DNA from: Didymodactylos carnosus
Lineage: Eukaryota; Rotifera; Eurotatoria; Philodinida; Philodinidae
Reading direction: 5' to 3'
NCBI GenBank assembly: GCA_905250885.1
Contig: CAJNOQ010001813.1
Location: forward strand, 1-28,291
DNA length: 28,291 nt
The notes beneath the pieces are model-generated. The model was not told the origin of the DNA and did no database searches. It saw only the letters and a list, made by a program, of their open reading frames with translations. Each line of letters opens with the position of its first letter. Position 1 is the first letter of the stretch. The position numbers were made by a program, and so were the translations under genes. Positions 1 to 9,090 of the stretch are shown piece by piece.

Positions 1-137
1 TTCGTGACTCAGACTTTCGTCGACGTTTTTCACACTCTTCTTCTATTTGCTCATTGATTATGTCTGTGAACGTGTTACGGTTTCGCATGATATTTAATTG
101 CCCTTCTACTTTGTGCTTTCTTCGACACGTGGTGTGT
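1..137 (-). CDS. Partial exon of an unrecognised charged protein, running off the left edge
   Basis: Read on the minus strand, an open frame runs from a possible splice acceptor (CTTTCAG at 146-138) to base 1 without a stop, giving about 45 codons. An in-frame ATG lies at 88-86 and starts MRNRNTFTDIINEQIEEECE, followed by a basic run rich in R and K. The alternation of acidic and basic residues looks like the start of a helix or coiled coil and is unlike the hydrophobic chance ORFs nearby. It could be an internal exon beginning at the acceptor or a first exon beginning at the ATG. An in-frame TAG lies just upstream, so the frame cannot extend further without splicing. I do not recognise the family; the rest of the gene lies outside the window. 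Confidence 0.4.
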
Positions 138-720
138 CTGAAAGATTTCTAGCGAAAATACTCACGAAACTATTGAACCAAAATCTCCTTCAAAACTCTG
201 TATCCGAAAGCATGTAGGGAAAGTTTGTTTATGTTTTAGATGTATCAAATACAGATAACCCGTGTTGGTCGAGCGGTTGTGGCTTCAACTGTTTACACAC
301 CGCCAGAAACACAAAGAAATAGACGTGCTAAAACGAATAATCATAGTAAGAAAATACTTAATTTTTTCCATAAAGTGTCACAATCTCATCGATTTATTTA
401 GGAGGTTCGGTGGGGAATGGACCCGCGAAAAGACGGATCATCTCTTCCTTTCAAGAAAGAGATGATCCGTGCACTATCGACGCAGTTAGTAAAAATGTTT
501 CGAGCTAATAAACAGGTATGTAAATCAGTAAGTTTTGCTATAGTTAGAATGATACGACAAGTAATTGGATCTCGTCTAACACGTTTAATTCTGCATGTCA
601 AGGTAGAGTAAAAGTTTGTGCTATCAATAAGAAACGTATCAGTTGGTGAGAGGGGCGTATACGTGATTCTACAGCCAAGCAGTAAGGAAGAAAATATGCT
701 TTGACTTCTAATCAAAGAGA
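138..720. other. Intergenic, no gene recognised
   Basis: Apart from the hairpin at 433-470, short ORFs on both strands (417-611 plus, 398-715 minus) overlap each other and show no family resemblance. A TGGTCGAGCGG string at about 268 resembles a tRNA A box but has no matching B box or cloverleaf. Confidence 0.5.
433..470. repeat. Perfect 14-bp hairpin
   Basis: Bases 433-446 (ACGGATCATCTCTT) are exactly the reverse complement of 457-470, with a 10-base loop. It overlaps no convincing gene. It does not match the histone 3' stem-loop consensus and no U-tract follows, so no function can be assigned. Confidence 0.6.
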
Positions 721-729
721 GCAGTAGGT

Positions 730-1100
730 GTGGTAGCTTTACTTTTTTTACTTACTTCTGGGTAAAGTAAGTGGGAAGTTTTACTTTACCAAAGAAAAGA
801 GTTATTTTAAGACTTATTTTTGATGGTGAAACAATAGTATCAACCTTTAAATAAATTAGTCGTAGTCTGTAATTTCTATTTATGTGAACATTATTTCATC
901 ATGCCAAAAAAATTTACTTTTACTATTGAAAGTAAAATAAAACAGGTTTCTTAGAAACTTTTACAGCGTAAAAGTGAATTTAATTGTTTTCTTTTACTTT
1001 CTCAAAAATCAATAAAATTCTATTTTTACTTTTTACTTTAGTAAAATAAAGTAGCCATTTTTTCTTTACGTAAGAAAAGTAAAGTACCAGTCCTAGATAG
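730..1100. repeat. Low-complexity TTTACTTT / AAAGTAAA tract
   Basis: The stretch is built from repeats of TTTTACTTT and its complement AAAGTAAAA in both orientations (for example around 738-790, 910-945, 985-1000, 1021-1050 and 1073-1086), so it contains many short inverted repeats. It is non-coding, degenerate simple-sequence DNA. Confidence 0.6.
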
Positions 1101-1228
1101 TATCTCCTTGATAAGGATTTCCTAGAAAAATTTTAAGTTGTGAATCAAAACATGCATGTAAAGAAAAAAATTGCAAAGCTAATTTTTAAGATCATCACTA
1201 CTGAATCTCTCTTTCGTTCTAGCAATTT

Positions 1229-1740
1229 TTGTTTATTTATTTCAACGATACAGTTGATACTCCATCAACAATTGACGATGAAAACGAAAATATTGATTAT
1301 CAGCTCTTTTCCAGCAGAGAAATGTTCTTGGAATTTTCATCTCAGCATCATTGGAATTTGGAAATCTTCGCAGGGCAAAGTTTAGCACCATGCGCATTAT
1401 TTATGAGTTAACGAAATCGTCTTATCAGTGTAATAAATGTTTCAAACCATATGAAATACATCATCGTGGTGCCCGCGATAACACTTTACCGTTGTGTGAA
1501 AAATGTTCAAACCATCCACATCAAGAAGTGCACAGCCTCGAACATAACCAGATACCATTAACACAACAAACATCGATAACAGCAACAACTCAACAACTAT
1601 CTGTGGCAGTTGATGGAAATCAAATTTCTGAAATGGTATACCAAAATGTTCTAGATTTATACATACAGAAATGTAGAATGAGTTTGCACACGTGCACTCA
1701 AAAGACCATGTGTGATACCCAGGTGAAACTCATCTTATAA
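1229..1740 (+). pseudogene. Relic of a p300/CBP-type histone acetyltransferase (KAT11 end, ZZ finger, start of TAZ2)
   Basis: Two overlapping frames together resemble the C-terminal half of a p300/CBP-family lysine acetyltransferase. The first (from 1229) ends REMFLEFSSQHHWNLEI; the second (to 1740) continues LRRAKFSTMRIIYEL, which matches the end of the KAT11 catalytic domain, where a conserved RRA-x-x-STM follows a Phe-rich helix. A Cys-x2-Cys (CNKC) with a downstream CEKC and HPH follows in the position of the ZZ zinc finger. The frame ends with YIQKCRMSLHTC, resembling the first helix of TAZ2. A frameshift near 1370 joins the parts, the middle Cys pair of the ZZ finger is missing, and the frame stops early in TAZ2. 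The upstream catalytic core is absent. It is therefore a truncated copy, not a working nuclear coactivator. The palindromic repeat tract begins at its 3' end. Confidence 0.6.
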
Positions 1741-2460
1741 GATCATACAAGATCTACTGTTTTCTTATGAAATCTTGTAACAAGATCTTACTGCATGATC
1801 TTACAAGATCTTCTCTTAAGATATTGTAAGATCCTGCGAAATCTTGTAACTTCTTGTCATATGATTTTACAAGATCAGGTTATAAGACGTGACAAGATTT
1901 TATAAGATCTTGTAATACGAAAGCGTATGATATTACAAGATCTTGTCATTGAGAGACGTGACTTATATATATTTCTTATCGCAAGATCATACGATTTCTT
2001 GTTATAAGATCTTATATGATCTTGCAAGAATCGATGACTCATTCTTACCACATAAATTTTGCTATGATACTGAGTATATATATAACATAGTTCTTATGAT
2101 AAAACTTAGAATTTTTTTCTTTCTTCGTCTTCACACATCAGCTGAGCGCAAATAAAGTGCATAGCTATAAGAAACGTGGTTAAACACGATCCTAAGGATC
2201 CTTGTATCCTATCTATGCCAGAAAATATTATGAGTAGAGAAAGATACTTTTAACAGGATCTAGAGGATATAGAGCACGATCAGGCCTGATAAATTCTTAC
2301 GTGATCTTGTAAGATCTTGTCACTTCTTGCACGATCATACAAGATCTTGCTGCAAGAAAAATCTTGTGAAATCTGTAAGACCTTGTAAGATTTTCACATG
2401 ATCTTGTGAAATCTTGTAATATGGTCTTATAAGATCATATTTCAAGATTCTTCGCCCTGG
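1733..2460. repeat. Cluster of palindromic AAGATCTT / ACAAGATCTTGT repeats
   Basis: A degenerate repeat based on the palindrome AAGATCTT, often extended to ACAAGATCTTGT (perfect copy about 1935-1946), fills about 1733-2040 and again about 2290-2450, with a less repetitive gap between. Because the unit is its own complement, long imperfect hairpins are possible, for example about 1884-1950 around a CGAAAGCG centre. There are no long ORFs of recognisable character. Confidence 0.75.
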
Positions 2461-3047
2461 GTATGATTGAGTGCCGCGATGCATTCCCATAACGAAGAAG
2501 CCACTGCAGATTTCGATTTTCACCTGAAGATGTCTTCATAAAATAATAATGTTTCTCATCAACAAAAATTTCTAAAATAGCTCCCGATATTCTGGTGAAA
2601 GAAACCAATGAAATTTTTACAAGGATCTTATAAGTTTCTTATATTGCACTCTTTATGAATTCTAGCATCACATACACATTTAGGGCCTCTGTCATATATA
2701 ATTTTTGCAAGAGTCTTACAGATTCCTATAGACATACTGTAGAAAATTGACACAAATTATATATAAGATTGGATCATTAAGGCGATCGCCCCTTACAATA
2801 CATTAATACTCCAAGGAATCAAAGAACGGCTTAATTCGTCTACAATTCGTGACTGTAGTTGATTCAAGCATAAATGGTTCAAAAGCCCATACAACTCGAT
2901 TGATGACCCACAAGTCAGAGCTACCTAATCTCTTCACAACTTCTATCAAACTTTATGTAGTTTTGAATCCTTTTGATCCTTAATAAAATATTTCTTTGAC
3001 TAGACTACATTTATCATACTAACATTCTTTGATTAGATGAAATTAAA
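2461..3047. other. Intergenic, nothing recognised
   Basis: AT-rich unique-looking sequence. No ORF of recognisable character, no RNA gene and no clear repeat was seen. Confidence 0.5.
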
Positions 3048-3563
3048 CAATGATAAAGCTAAGAATACGAGTTCATCAATCATTTTTGAGTTTTATTAAC
3101 AAAAATGAACTTGAAGCTTTCGACTACATATGTAGTCATTCTCAACACAAAATGACAAAGAGAAAAATGAACGTATGAGTGAACACAAGCAAGGACTACG
3201 AAAGGAAGGGACATCTAGTGCACCCGATCACATTCAATACAACAAAAATCATGCTATAAATTTCGATCAATCAGAAATACTCGGAAGAGAAAGTGGAAAG
3301 TTAAGAAGAAAATCGAAGAGACTATATTCATAATGAGACATCAAAATCCATACAATCACACTAGTCACGAACTAATTATATTCAACTGAAATTATCAAAT
3401 GAATGGATTGAGTAGAAGATAAGACAAAAAGAGAAGGAATGCTTCTCGCTCTCTGTCATTTTGTGTTGAAAATGACTACATGTGTAGTCGAAAGCGTCAC
3501 GTTGATTTTGGTGAATAAAACTCAGAAATGATTGATAAACTCGTACTCTCAGCTTTATCATTG
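3048..3563. repeat. Long inverted repeat (foldback) with arms of about 115-125 bp
   Basis: The left arm (about 3048-3165) and right arm (about 3440-3563, reverse complement) align at roughly 85-90 percent by eye, including a shared GACTACAYATGTAGTC palindrome, and are separated by about 275 bp. Each arm carries a short ORF starting MIKLR and containing SFLSFI and AFDY. Differences between the two ORFs are mostly amino-acid changing, so there is no sign of protein-level selection. It could be a foldback/MITE-like element or an inverted duplication of a gene fragment. Confidence 0.8.
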
Positions 3564-4177
3564 CATTTATCATAGCTACTTCAAATATTAAATCTCAAAG
3601 TTCCATATACTAACCTATATTGCCGATCAAGCCAATCAGTTTACGTAGAAGTCATTAGTGACATGGCCGATCCACCACTGAAATGTTTCCGAAAGGAATC
3701 AAAAATATCTTATCAAACATGTCTAAAAGTCATTCATATTCAGACTTTCATGAGGTGAAAACATTGATTAAAAATGCCCAAAAATTCTACCGTGACTAGT
3801 CCAACTTTTCTTTAAATATTAGTCGATTTAATTGTTTTATGTGTGTTATGTTTCTCATTTCTGTTCACATTACACTCATATTTTCTATTACGTCTAAAAC
3901 GAATGACCTTCTCACCCATTCTTTCTTTCGGTTTCAACACACCGATAATATATATAAAAACTTAACTTAATTATTTCTTTCCGTCATTGTAGGAAATGAA
4001 GCACACTTTTCTTTTCGAAAGGAGGAAGAAAAGAAAATACTCAAGCCAATAGATTCTTTACAAGACGCAGAGAGAGTACTATAATATATGATACATGCAT
4101 ATATAGTCTCATACCGACTATTTAAAGCTAAGTTTTCTTCATCCATAATTATTTTAAGAAAAAGTCAGCGGAGTGAA
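3564..4177. other. Intergenic, upstream of the small coiled-coil gene
   Basis: No ORF or RNA gene is recognisable. The last part is AT-rich and leads into the TATA box of the gene starting at 4248. Confidence 0.5.
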
Positions 4178-4180
4178 AGA

Positions 4181-4188
4181 TATAAATA
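4181..4188 (+). promoter_or_regulatory. TATA box of the small coiled-coil gene
   Basis: TATAAATA lies 60 bp upstream of the ATG at 4248, followed by a TTCACTAC sequence (4197-4204) that could serve as initiator. The spacing would leave a short 5' UTR of about 30-50 bases. Confidence 0.5.
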
Positions 4189-4247
4189 GTTGCACATTCA
4201 CTACAAGTAGAAAGAATTAATAATTTAAAATAGATTTTCTTTTCGAA

Positions 4248-4705
4248 ATGTGCAAGTTAACTGGCATCAATGCTGTTCCTGTAACCGCTACACAGGTTGT
4301 ATTCGAAAGTGACTTTTTTTGTCCTTAATCAGTTACTAGCGCCGACAAGTCTCATTTAGTACTAATGATGTTTCTCTACCATTTGTAGTTTTGTTCTTGT
4401 TTGTTTAGAATTGTCTTCGATGTGTATCACTTAAAGCTGGCTTACAGATTGAAAGTGAAAAAACAAAGTATTGGGAAAAGAACGCAAAGCGGTCGGATGA
4501 AAATGCAAAATATTGGGAAAAAGAAGCAAAGCATGAGAGGGAACGGGCGGATGAGAGAGAGTGTGATTTATTGAAATTGATGGATAATCTACGGAAAGAA
4601 TTTGTACGTATAAATGATTCTGGTACTTTATATTGTTTTTACTTATATCGATGTTGCCTGTTCTAGGATAATCAACTTGCGGTTCTAAAGGCGAAGCAAC
4701 AATAA
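4248..4705 (+). CDS. Small three-exon gene for a 93-aa charged coiled-coil protein
   Basis: Three exons join in phase 0: 4248-4295 (16 codons), 4409-4603 (65 codons) and 4667-4705 (12 codons plus TAA). The introns are 113 bp (GTTGTA...TTTAG) and 62 bp (GTACGT...TCTAG). The product starts MCKLTGINAVPVTATQ, has a Cys-x2-Cys (NCLRC) at residues 17-21, then a long helical charged region. That region contains two adjacent 14-residue repeats beginning KYWEKNAK and KYWEKEAK (about residues 36-63), and the protein ends in LAVLKAKQQ. There is no signal peptide or membrane segment, so it is probably cytoplasmic or nuclear. A TATA box lies at 4181. Matching phases at both junctions, tight introns and strong helical character argue for a real gene, missed by single-frame ORF scans. 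I do not recognise the family and assign no function. Confidence 0.7.
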
Positions 4706-5125
4706 TGTTGACTAAAGTAGTGCACCTATTAGCTCAAAGCGTTATTTTTGAGAACTTTCATTTTTTTTCACATTTTGTTAATTTTTTTGTCTTTTTTTTA
4801 CATTAAACTCGCTTTCTTGAAATTTGATTGCTGGCATGAGGATCTGCTAACGAACCGAAATGACTTTCCACTACACTTGATTTATCAGTGGCTAGCAAAG
4901 AGAAACAATTTCTTAAATTACCAATATGGTAACATCTGCCTAGGGAGGTTGCCTGCTTATGAAACCTTTCTTATTATCTTGTTCAGAAACGGGCTAAAAG
5001 AGCAAAAAGACAAAGTGAGATAATCATCAAGTTTTAACTCCATTACCTCGTTTGGAGGAAGGCGAGATACCAAGAATCTCTGGTATCTAATTCCACATGT
5101 TAGGGTTAGTGGCCATGTATCCCAC
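4706..5125. other. Spacer between the small gene and the piggyBac element
   Basis: An open frame at 4748-5023 begins at a TTG, is hydrophobic because of a T-rich stretch and looks accidental. ATTAAA at about 4802 could be a poly(A) signal for the gene ending at 4705. Confidence 0.4.
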
Positions 5126-5129
5126 TTAA

Positions 5130-5145
5130 CCCTTTACGTACCACC
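5130..5145 (+). repeat. piggyBac left terminal inverted repeat
   Basis: CCCTTTACGTACCACC directly follows the TTAA at 5126-5129 and pairs with the right end at 8130-8144. Confidence 0.85.
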
Positions 5146-5258
5146 ATTGATCTATAAAAGCTGATGGCAAACTAACTAGTAGAATAAAGCAGTGGGTAGT
5201 ACAATATGTCAATTTCAAGGTTGAATCAAATCAAAGTTGCACCAATGTTGAGCAATAC

Positions 5259-5290
5259 AATGGGTCATCCATGACCTATTGGTAGCGAAC
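5259..5290 (+). repeat. piggyBac subterminal inverted repeat, left copy
   Basis: A 32-bp block starting AATGGGTCATCCATGACC and ending GCGAAC matches the reverse complement of 7753-7784 with three mismatches. Its first 22 bases are themselves nearly palindromic. Such subterminal repeats commonly serve as extra transposase-binding sites in this family; that role is inferred here. Confidence 0.8.
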
Positions 5291-5444
5291 AACATGAAAA
5301 AACTTCAAAAACAAAAAAACGTACTCTTTTACACTTAGGTTGTTATTTTATAGCAAACATATTTTTATTAGCAATTATACTGAGTATTCATACAACTAAA
5401 ATTATATACAATACAATTATACAATTAAATTTATTTTTTCTAGA

Positions 5445-7096
5445 TTATTGTTTAGTGTGAAAAGCTACAAAACAGTTATGTTGCGGTTGAATGCATAAAT
5501 GTAGTTCACATTTAGAACATGTCCATTGCGTTTTCAACTCGCATTTTTCATATTTACAACGTAATCTTGATTTTACAAATTTTGGCCAATGTTCATTACC
5601 ATCGTATCGTGATATGCGCGGTATAGTTCTAGTTGCTTCTCGTTTTTTTCTATTTGATTTAGATCGATTATTTTCGTCAGTATCTGAGACTGAATGTTGA
5701 CGCTTTTGTATAGGTACTAATGCTGGTCGTTGTAAAACTACTGATCCTTTTAATAAAGTACGAGCTATTTCTGTTTTAAATTCACACAATCGCATTTCAC
5801 ATTTTTTTTCACACATTCCCAATTCACATTTTGTTGAACAAGATGATTAGCCAAAAGCCAAGAATTTATTACCATTAGATCAAACAATCTCCATGCTATA
5901 CGTATATACCACTTTTTACTTCTAAATGGAATAGGATGTAATGCACATAACATGTCCACCTTGTCTACACCGCCCATATGCCTATTGTAAACATCAATAA
6001 TTTTTGGTGCCATAACAGAAACTTTTTTTTGGTTTTTTTTATCCCAACGTAATAATAAAACCATTGGATCGATTGAAACAAAATTTGAATCCAATAGAAC
6101 ACGCTTAGCATTTAATTTAGCACCTTTTTTTACACCATCCATAAGATCTAATACTACCATTCCAGATAAACCGTACATTTGGTATCATCACAACGTTTTT
6201 TAATTTGATTGTTATTTGTAGTAGCTTTTGTTGTTGATCTAGTTGATATTGAAGAGAATGCTTTTGGAAGAACAGCTGGATGCGAAACCGATTTTGCTCC
6301 GCCAGAATACAGTACTAATTTATAAACATAACCACAAAACACCACAACGAACCCAAAATTTGAATCCTCGCTTTGTTGGTTTGTTTGGCATATGCTGACG
6401 TAATGACTTAGGAGCGGTTGTTCCTTTACAGCCAACTATTTGTTCATCAAGTGATATGTTTTTTTCTTATTCTACTATATATGAGCAACGTTCATTGAAT
6501 AAATCTATTAATGGTTGAATTTTATTGACTTTTGATGAATTGAGAACATTATTATTGAAATGCAATGTACGCAACAATTCTGAAATTCTGTTACGAGTTA
6601 TATTAGTAGTAATTAATGCTTATTGACATAGTTGTGACCAATAATCTGATTTTGATGATAAACGTACGACGAATGCGTAAAAAAGAAATCCAAGTAATTG
6701 AAAAAACTCACGTTCTGCCATTGGTTCTTGTTTTAGTTTCATTTGTGTTCGATAAAGATTTGATTGATCGACGATATATGTTACAATACTGGGTGATAAA
6801 AACAAACGAAAATAATCGATTGGTGATGTCAATGTAGCTGAGGAAATGCTTTTGTTTAAACCAAATTGACCATCAAATGTTGGTAAATTAGGTTCAATAT
6901 TCCATTTATTTCACTTCAAATTGTTCAATTTCGGTTCATCCTCTTCTTCCTCATTATCACTATCCCAGCTATCATCGCTTAATTCCTCGGAATTAGATGC
7001 AGCTTCATCATCACTATTGGTATCTGATATATTTGATATGGATTCGTATTCGCCATTTCCATCAAGACTATTATCAGATGAGGTGTTTGATGTCAT
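5445..7096 (-). pseudogene. piggyBac transposase, disrupted
   Basis: The reading runs from ATG at 7096 to a stop at 5445, about 550 codons, the usual family size. An acidic N-terminus comes first, then the start of the DDE_Tnp_1_7 domain (SPIDYFRLF, then FFQLLGFLFYAF). Next come SLDEQIVGCKGT (about 6415-6455), VVLDLMDG (about 6134-6160), YNRHMGGVDKVDM (to about 5951) and CEFKTEIARTLL. The C-terminus is Cys-rich (CKYEKC, CSKC, NCFVAFH), matching the family's zinc-binding domain. Damage: in-frame stops at 6911-6913, 6620-6622 and 6467-6469, and frameshifts near 6350, 6178 and 5800. The segment expected between VVLDLMDG and the basic stretch, which normally carries the DNFFTS-like catalytic Asp, appears deleted. 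The GVDxxD Asp region remains. A working DDE enzyme cannot be made. Confidence 0.88.
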
Positions 7097-7752
7097 AATT
7101 GTTGACTAATATATCTGAAATAAAAAAACAAACGAAATGAATAAATAATCAATAATTGAATAAAACTACACATATGCATGCAATACATATATTGATAAAT
7201 TTCTCTTTTGCGAAAAATTCATATAATCATGGAACAACCATTGTTTCACAATGGAAATAATTACGTTCTGTTAGTATCAAATAAATATATTCTAAATTTT
7301 AAACACAGACGTATCTATGGCTCATACAGAAATATTATGACAAAAGGAGAAAAAAAGGATAAGACGAAGATTATTTAAACTATATGTAAAGGATAATGAA
7401 CTCTGCGTCTATTGCCTCTCATATTCACATTCACTCTTTTCATTCATATCATATCCCTCTCATATTGTTCATTTCTCAATCCGCCGCATTCTTTGTCTCT
7501 CTCATTGTTCATTACAGATCGTCTCTCATTGTGTGTATATTAAGTCACTCTCTGTCTTTGTGTTCAATATCTCTCTCTTATTCTTAATATTACCATCACT
7601 CTCCTTTTGTCTTCTGCACTATATATATATTCGTTGTACAGCACTTACGTTGGAGTCTATTGTATAATAAACTCAGTAAATGATAGAATTACTTATTTTT
7701 GTTTTTGACAATCTTTTATTTGGCGCTTTTAAATATATTACATTTTCATATC
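7097..7752. other. piggyBac 5' non-coding region with CT-rich tract
   Basis: Upstream of the minus-strand transposase. Between about 7400 and 7590 it holds degenerate repeats of CTCTCAT-TGTTCATT type, giving GA-rich sequence on the transposase sense strand. It may contain the transposase promoter; no specific site can be assigned. Confidence 0.45.
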
Positions 7753-7784
7753 GTTCGCGACCAATGGGTCATGGATGATCCATT
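7753..7784 (-). repeat. piggyBac subterminal inverted repeat, right copy
   Basis: This 32-bp block is the partner of 5259-5290. A third, shorter relative (AATGGGTCATGGGTGACCCC, 8110-8129) sits directly inside the right terminal repeat and has no counterpart at the left end, so the two ends are asymmetric. Confidence 0.8.
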
Positions 7785-8129
7785 TACTTGTAAGCACTTC
7801 TCAGAAAATTCGTACGTCATAAGAACAGCCCGTTGTATTTGCTTGCAAAGGCAACAGTCTACTAAACATTAATCGACAATAACATGTTTCTGAAAAGTTC
7901 TTGAAAAAAAAATAAAAGTCGAGAAAATTTTTTTTTCAACTTTTCAATTTTTTTGAAAATTTTTTATTTTCTGATTGAAATATCTTCACGAAAAGTTGAT
8001 GGAAAAGAAAATCGTTTTTTATCAATCGATAGCTTATGGAATTATCTTGCTCTCAAAAGCAATCCATTTTTTCTCACATGCTTCATTATCTTTTTATAAC
8101 AATTCTACGAATGGGTCATGGGTGACCCC

Positions 8130-8144
8130 GGGGTAGGTAAAGGG
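8130..8144 (-). repeat. piggyBac right terminal inverted repeat
   Basis: The reverse complement reads CCCTTTACCTACCCC and is directly followed on the plus strand by the TTAA target duplication at 8145-8148. Confidence 0.85.
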
Positions 8145-8148
8145 TTAA

Positions 8149-8412
8149 GAACTCACCTATAATGAAGATGTAATTGGTAAAACATCCAAGATTCTTGACA
8201 TTGTATTTTGTATCACTCTGATACATGTACATTTTCGTGATAGTATTTAGGGTACCCCCGTCTTTTTTTAGCCTCTTGGAAACTAGGGAAGCCGATGTTG
8301 GATCGGGTTCTAAATTATACCACAGATAGAACATCGAAAAACAAAATATATTTTTGCCCAGAATTTTCTGACGTGTTCTTTTATGGGTTTTCTGGAAAAC
8401 TCCAGTTTTCAT
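8149..8412. other. Sequence between piggyBac and the second foldback
   Basis: No gene recognised. Sequence similarity to the foldback's right flank (TATGGGTTTTTCT-like at about 8382-8393 and 8746-8762) suggests the foldback may extend beyond the well-conserved arms. Confidence 0.4.
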
Positions 8413-8719
8413 TGGCATACATTACGATCCCCCGAAAAAATGATCCGATCGAGCTCAAAATTTTACTACAGATACTTCAGACCCTATCTCAGGCTAGTTC
8501 TTTTTCATTTCGAAAAATATTTTTCCCCTCTCGAAATATCCGAAAAATACTGAAAATCCCATATAAAAATCCGGTTTTTCATTTTGTAAACCTTCTCACG
8601 CCGAAAGTTGAAATCGAAAACGCTTTTAAAAAAAACAAGCTGAGATAGGATCTGAAGTATCTGTAGTAAAATTTTGTGCTCGATCGGACCATTTTCTCGA
8701 GGGGTCGTAATGTGTGCCA
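8413..8719. repeat. Foldback element, arms of about 83 bp
   Basis: The left arm 8413-8495 and the reverse complement of the right arm 8638-8719 match at close to 90 percent. They share ATCCGATCGAGC-like and TTTTACTACAGATACTTCAGA blocks, with a 142-bp AT-rich loop between. Short ORFs in both arms (containing KILLQIL) are the same repeat read from both strands, not genes. Confidence 0.8.
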
Positions 8720-8841
8720 ATTGAAGGGACTATAGAAAAACGCATAGTGAGAAAAACCCATATTGTGCACAGAGCTCTGTTTTTCAGGGCATTTGCGGCA
8801 ATGCTTATATCTTTAAGAAAACTCATCACAAAATTCTGAAA

Positions 8842-8880
8842 AACATCTCATTTTGAAGAGCACACGCTCTTCTACCATGC
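8842..8880 (+). repeat. Dispersed repeat, copy A (ACATCTCATTTTG-AGAGC)
   Basis: Shares ACATCTCATTTTG followed by AGAG and a CTCT-containing segment with 20261-20298, and more weakly with 15939-15968. All three copies are in the same orientation. Probably non-coding mobile-element sequence. Confidence 0.45.
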
Positions 8881-9090
8881 TATATATAAGACAAAATTTT
8901 GAATATATAGAAGACGAGAGAAAAATTTACGAACCTAAAAAATCTCAATTTTTTTCAACCTCGATTTTTTCTCCCTTAAGCCATGCCGTAATGCGTATTC
9001 ATTTTTTGACGAGCGTCTAACTGTTGTTGTTAATATGAGGCACTATTTTAAAATGCGTGTTTTTTACCTACCGCTTAAACAGATACCAGA
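8881..9090. other. AT-rich spacer
   Basis: No feature recognised beyond homopolymer runs. Confidence 0.4.

Larger units (their letters stand above)
5126..8148 (-). mobile_element. piggyBac-family DNA transposon, full length but decayed
   Basis: The element spans 5130-8144 and is bounded by TTAA at 5126-5129 and 8145-8148, the target duplication typical of piggyBac. The terminal inverted repeats start CCCTTTAC: CCCTTTACGTACCACC at the left, and CCCTTTACCTACCCC as the reverse complement of the right end, with about two mismatches. A 32-bp subterminal inverted repeat lies 129 bp from the left end and 360 bp from the right. One transposase gene lies on the minus strand (5445-7096). Between the gene start and the right end is about 1 kb of non-coding DNA, including a CT-rich tract at 7400-7590. 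Ends are well preserved but the transposase is broken, so it could move only if supplied in trans. Confidence 0.9.

Noticed and set aside
262-300. tRNA-like A-box string (TGGTCGAGCGG)
   Set aside because: No B box at a workable distance and no cloverleaf can be drawn.
4748-5023. 91-aa frame with a hydrophobic start
   Set aside because: Begins at TTG in a T-rich run, no family features, no splice partners; likely chance.
6616-7109. Plus-strand ORFs opposite the piggyBac transposase
   Set aside because: They are antisense shadows of the minus-strand coding sequence.
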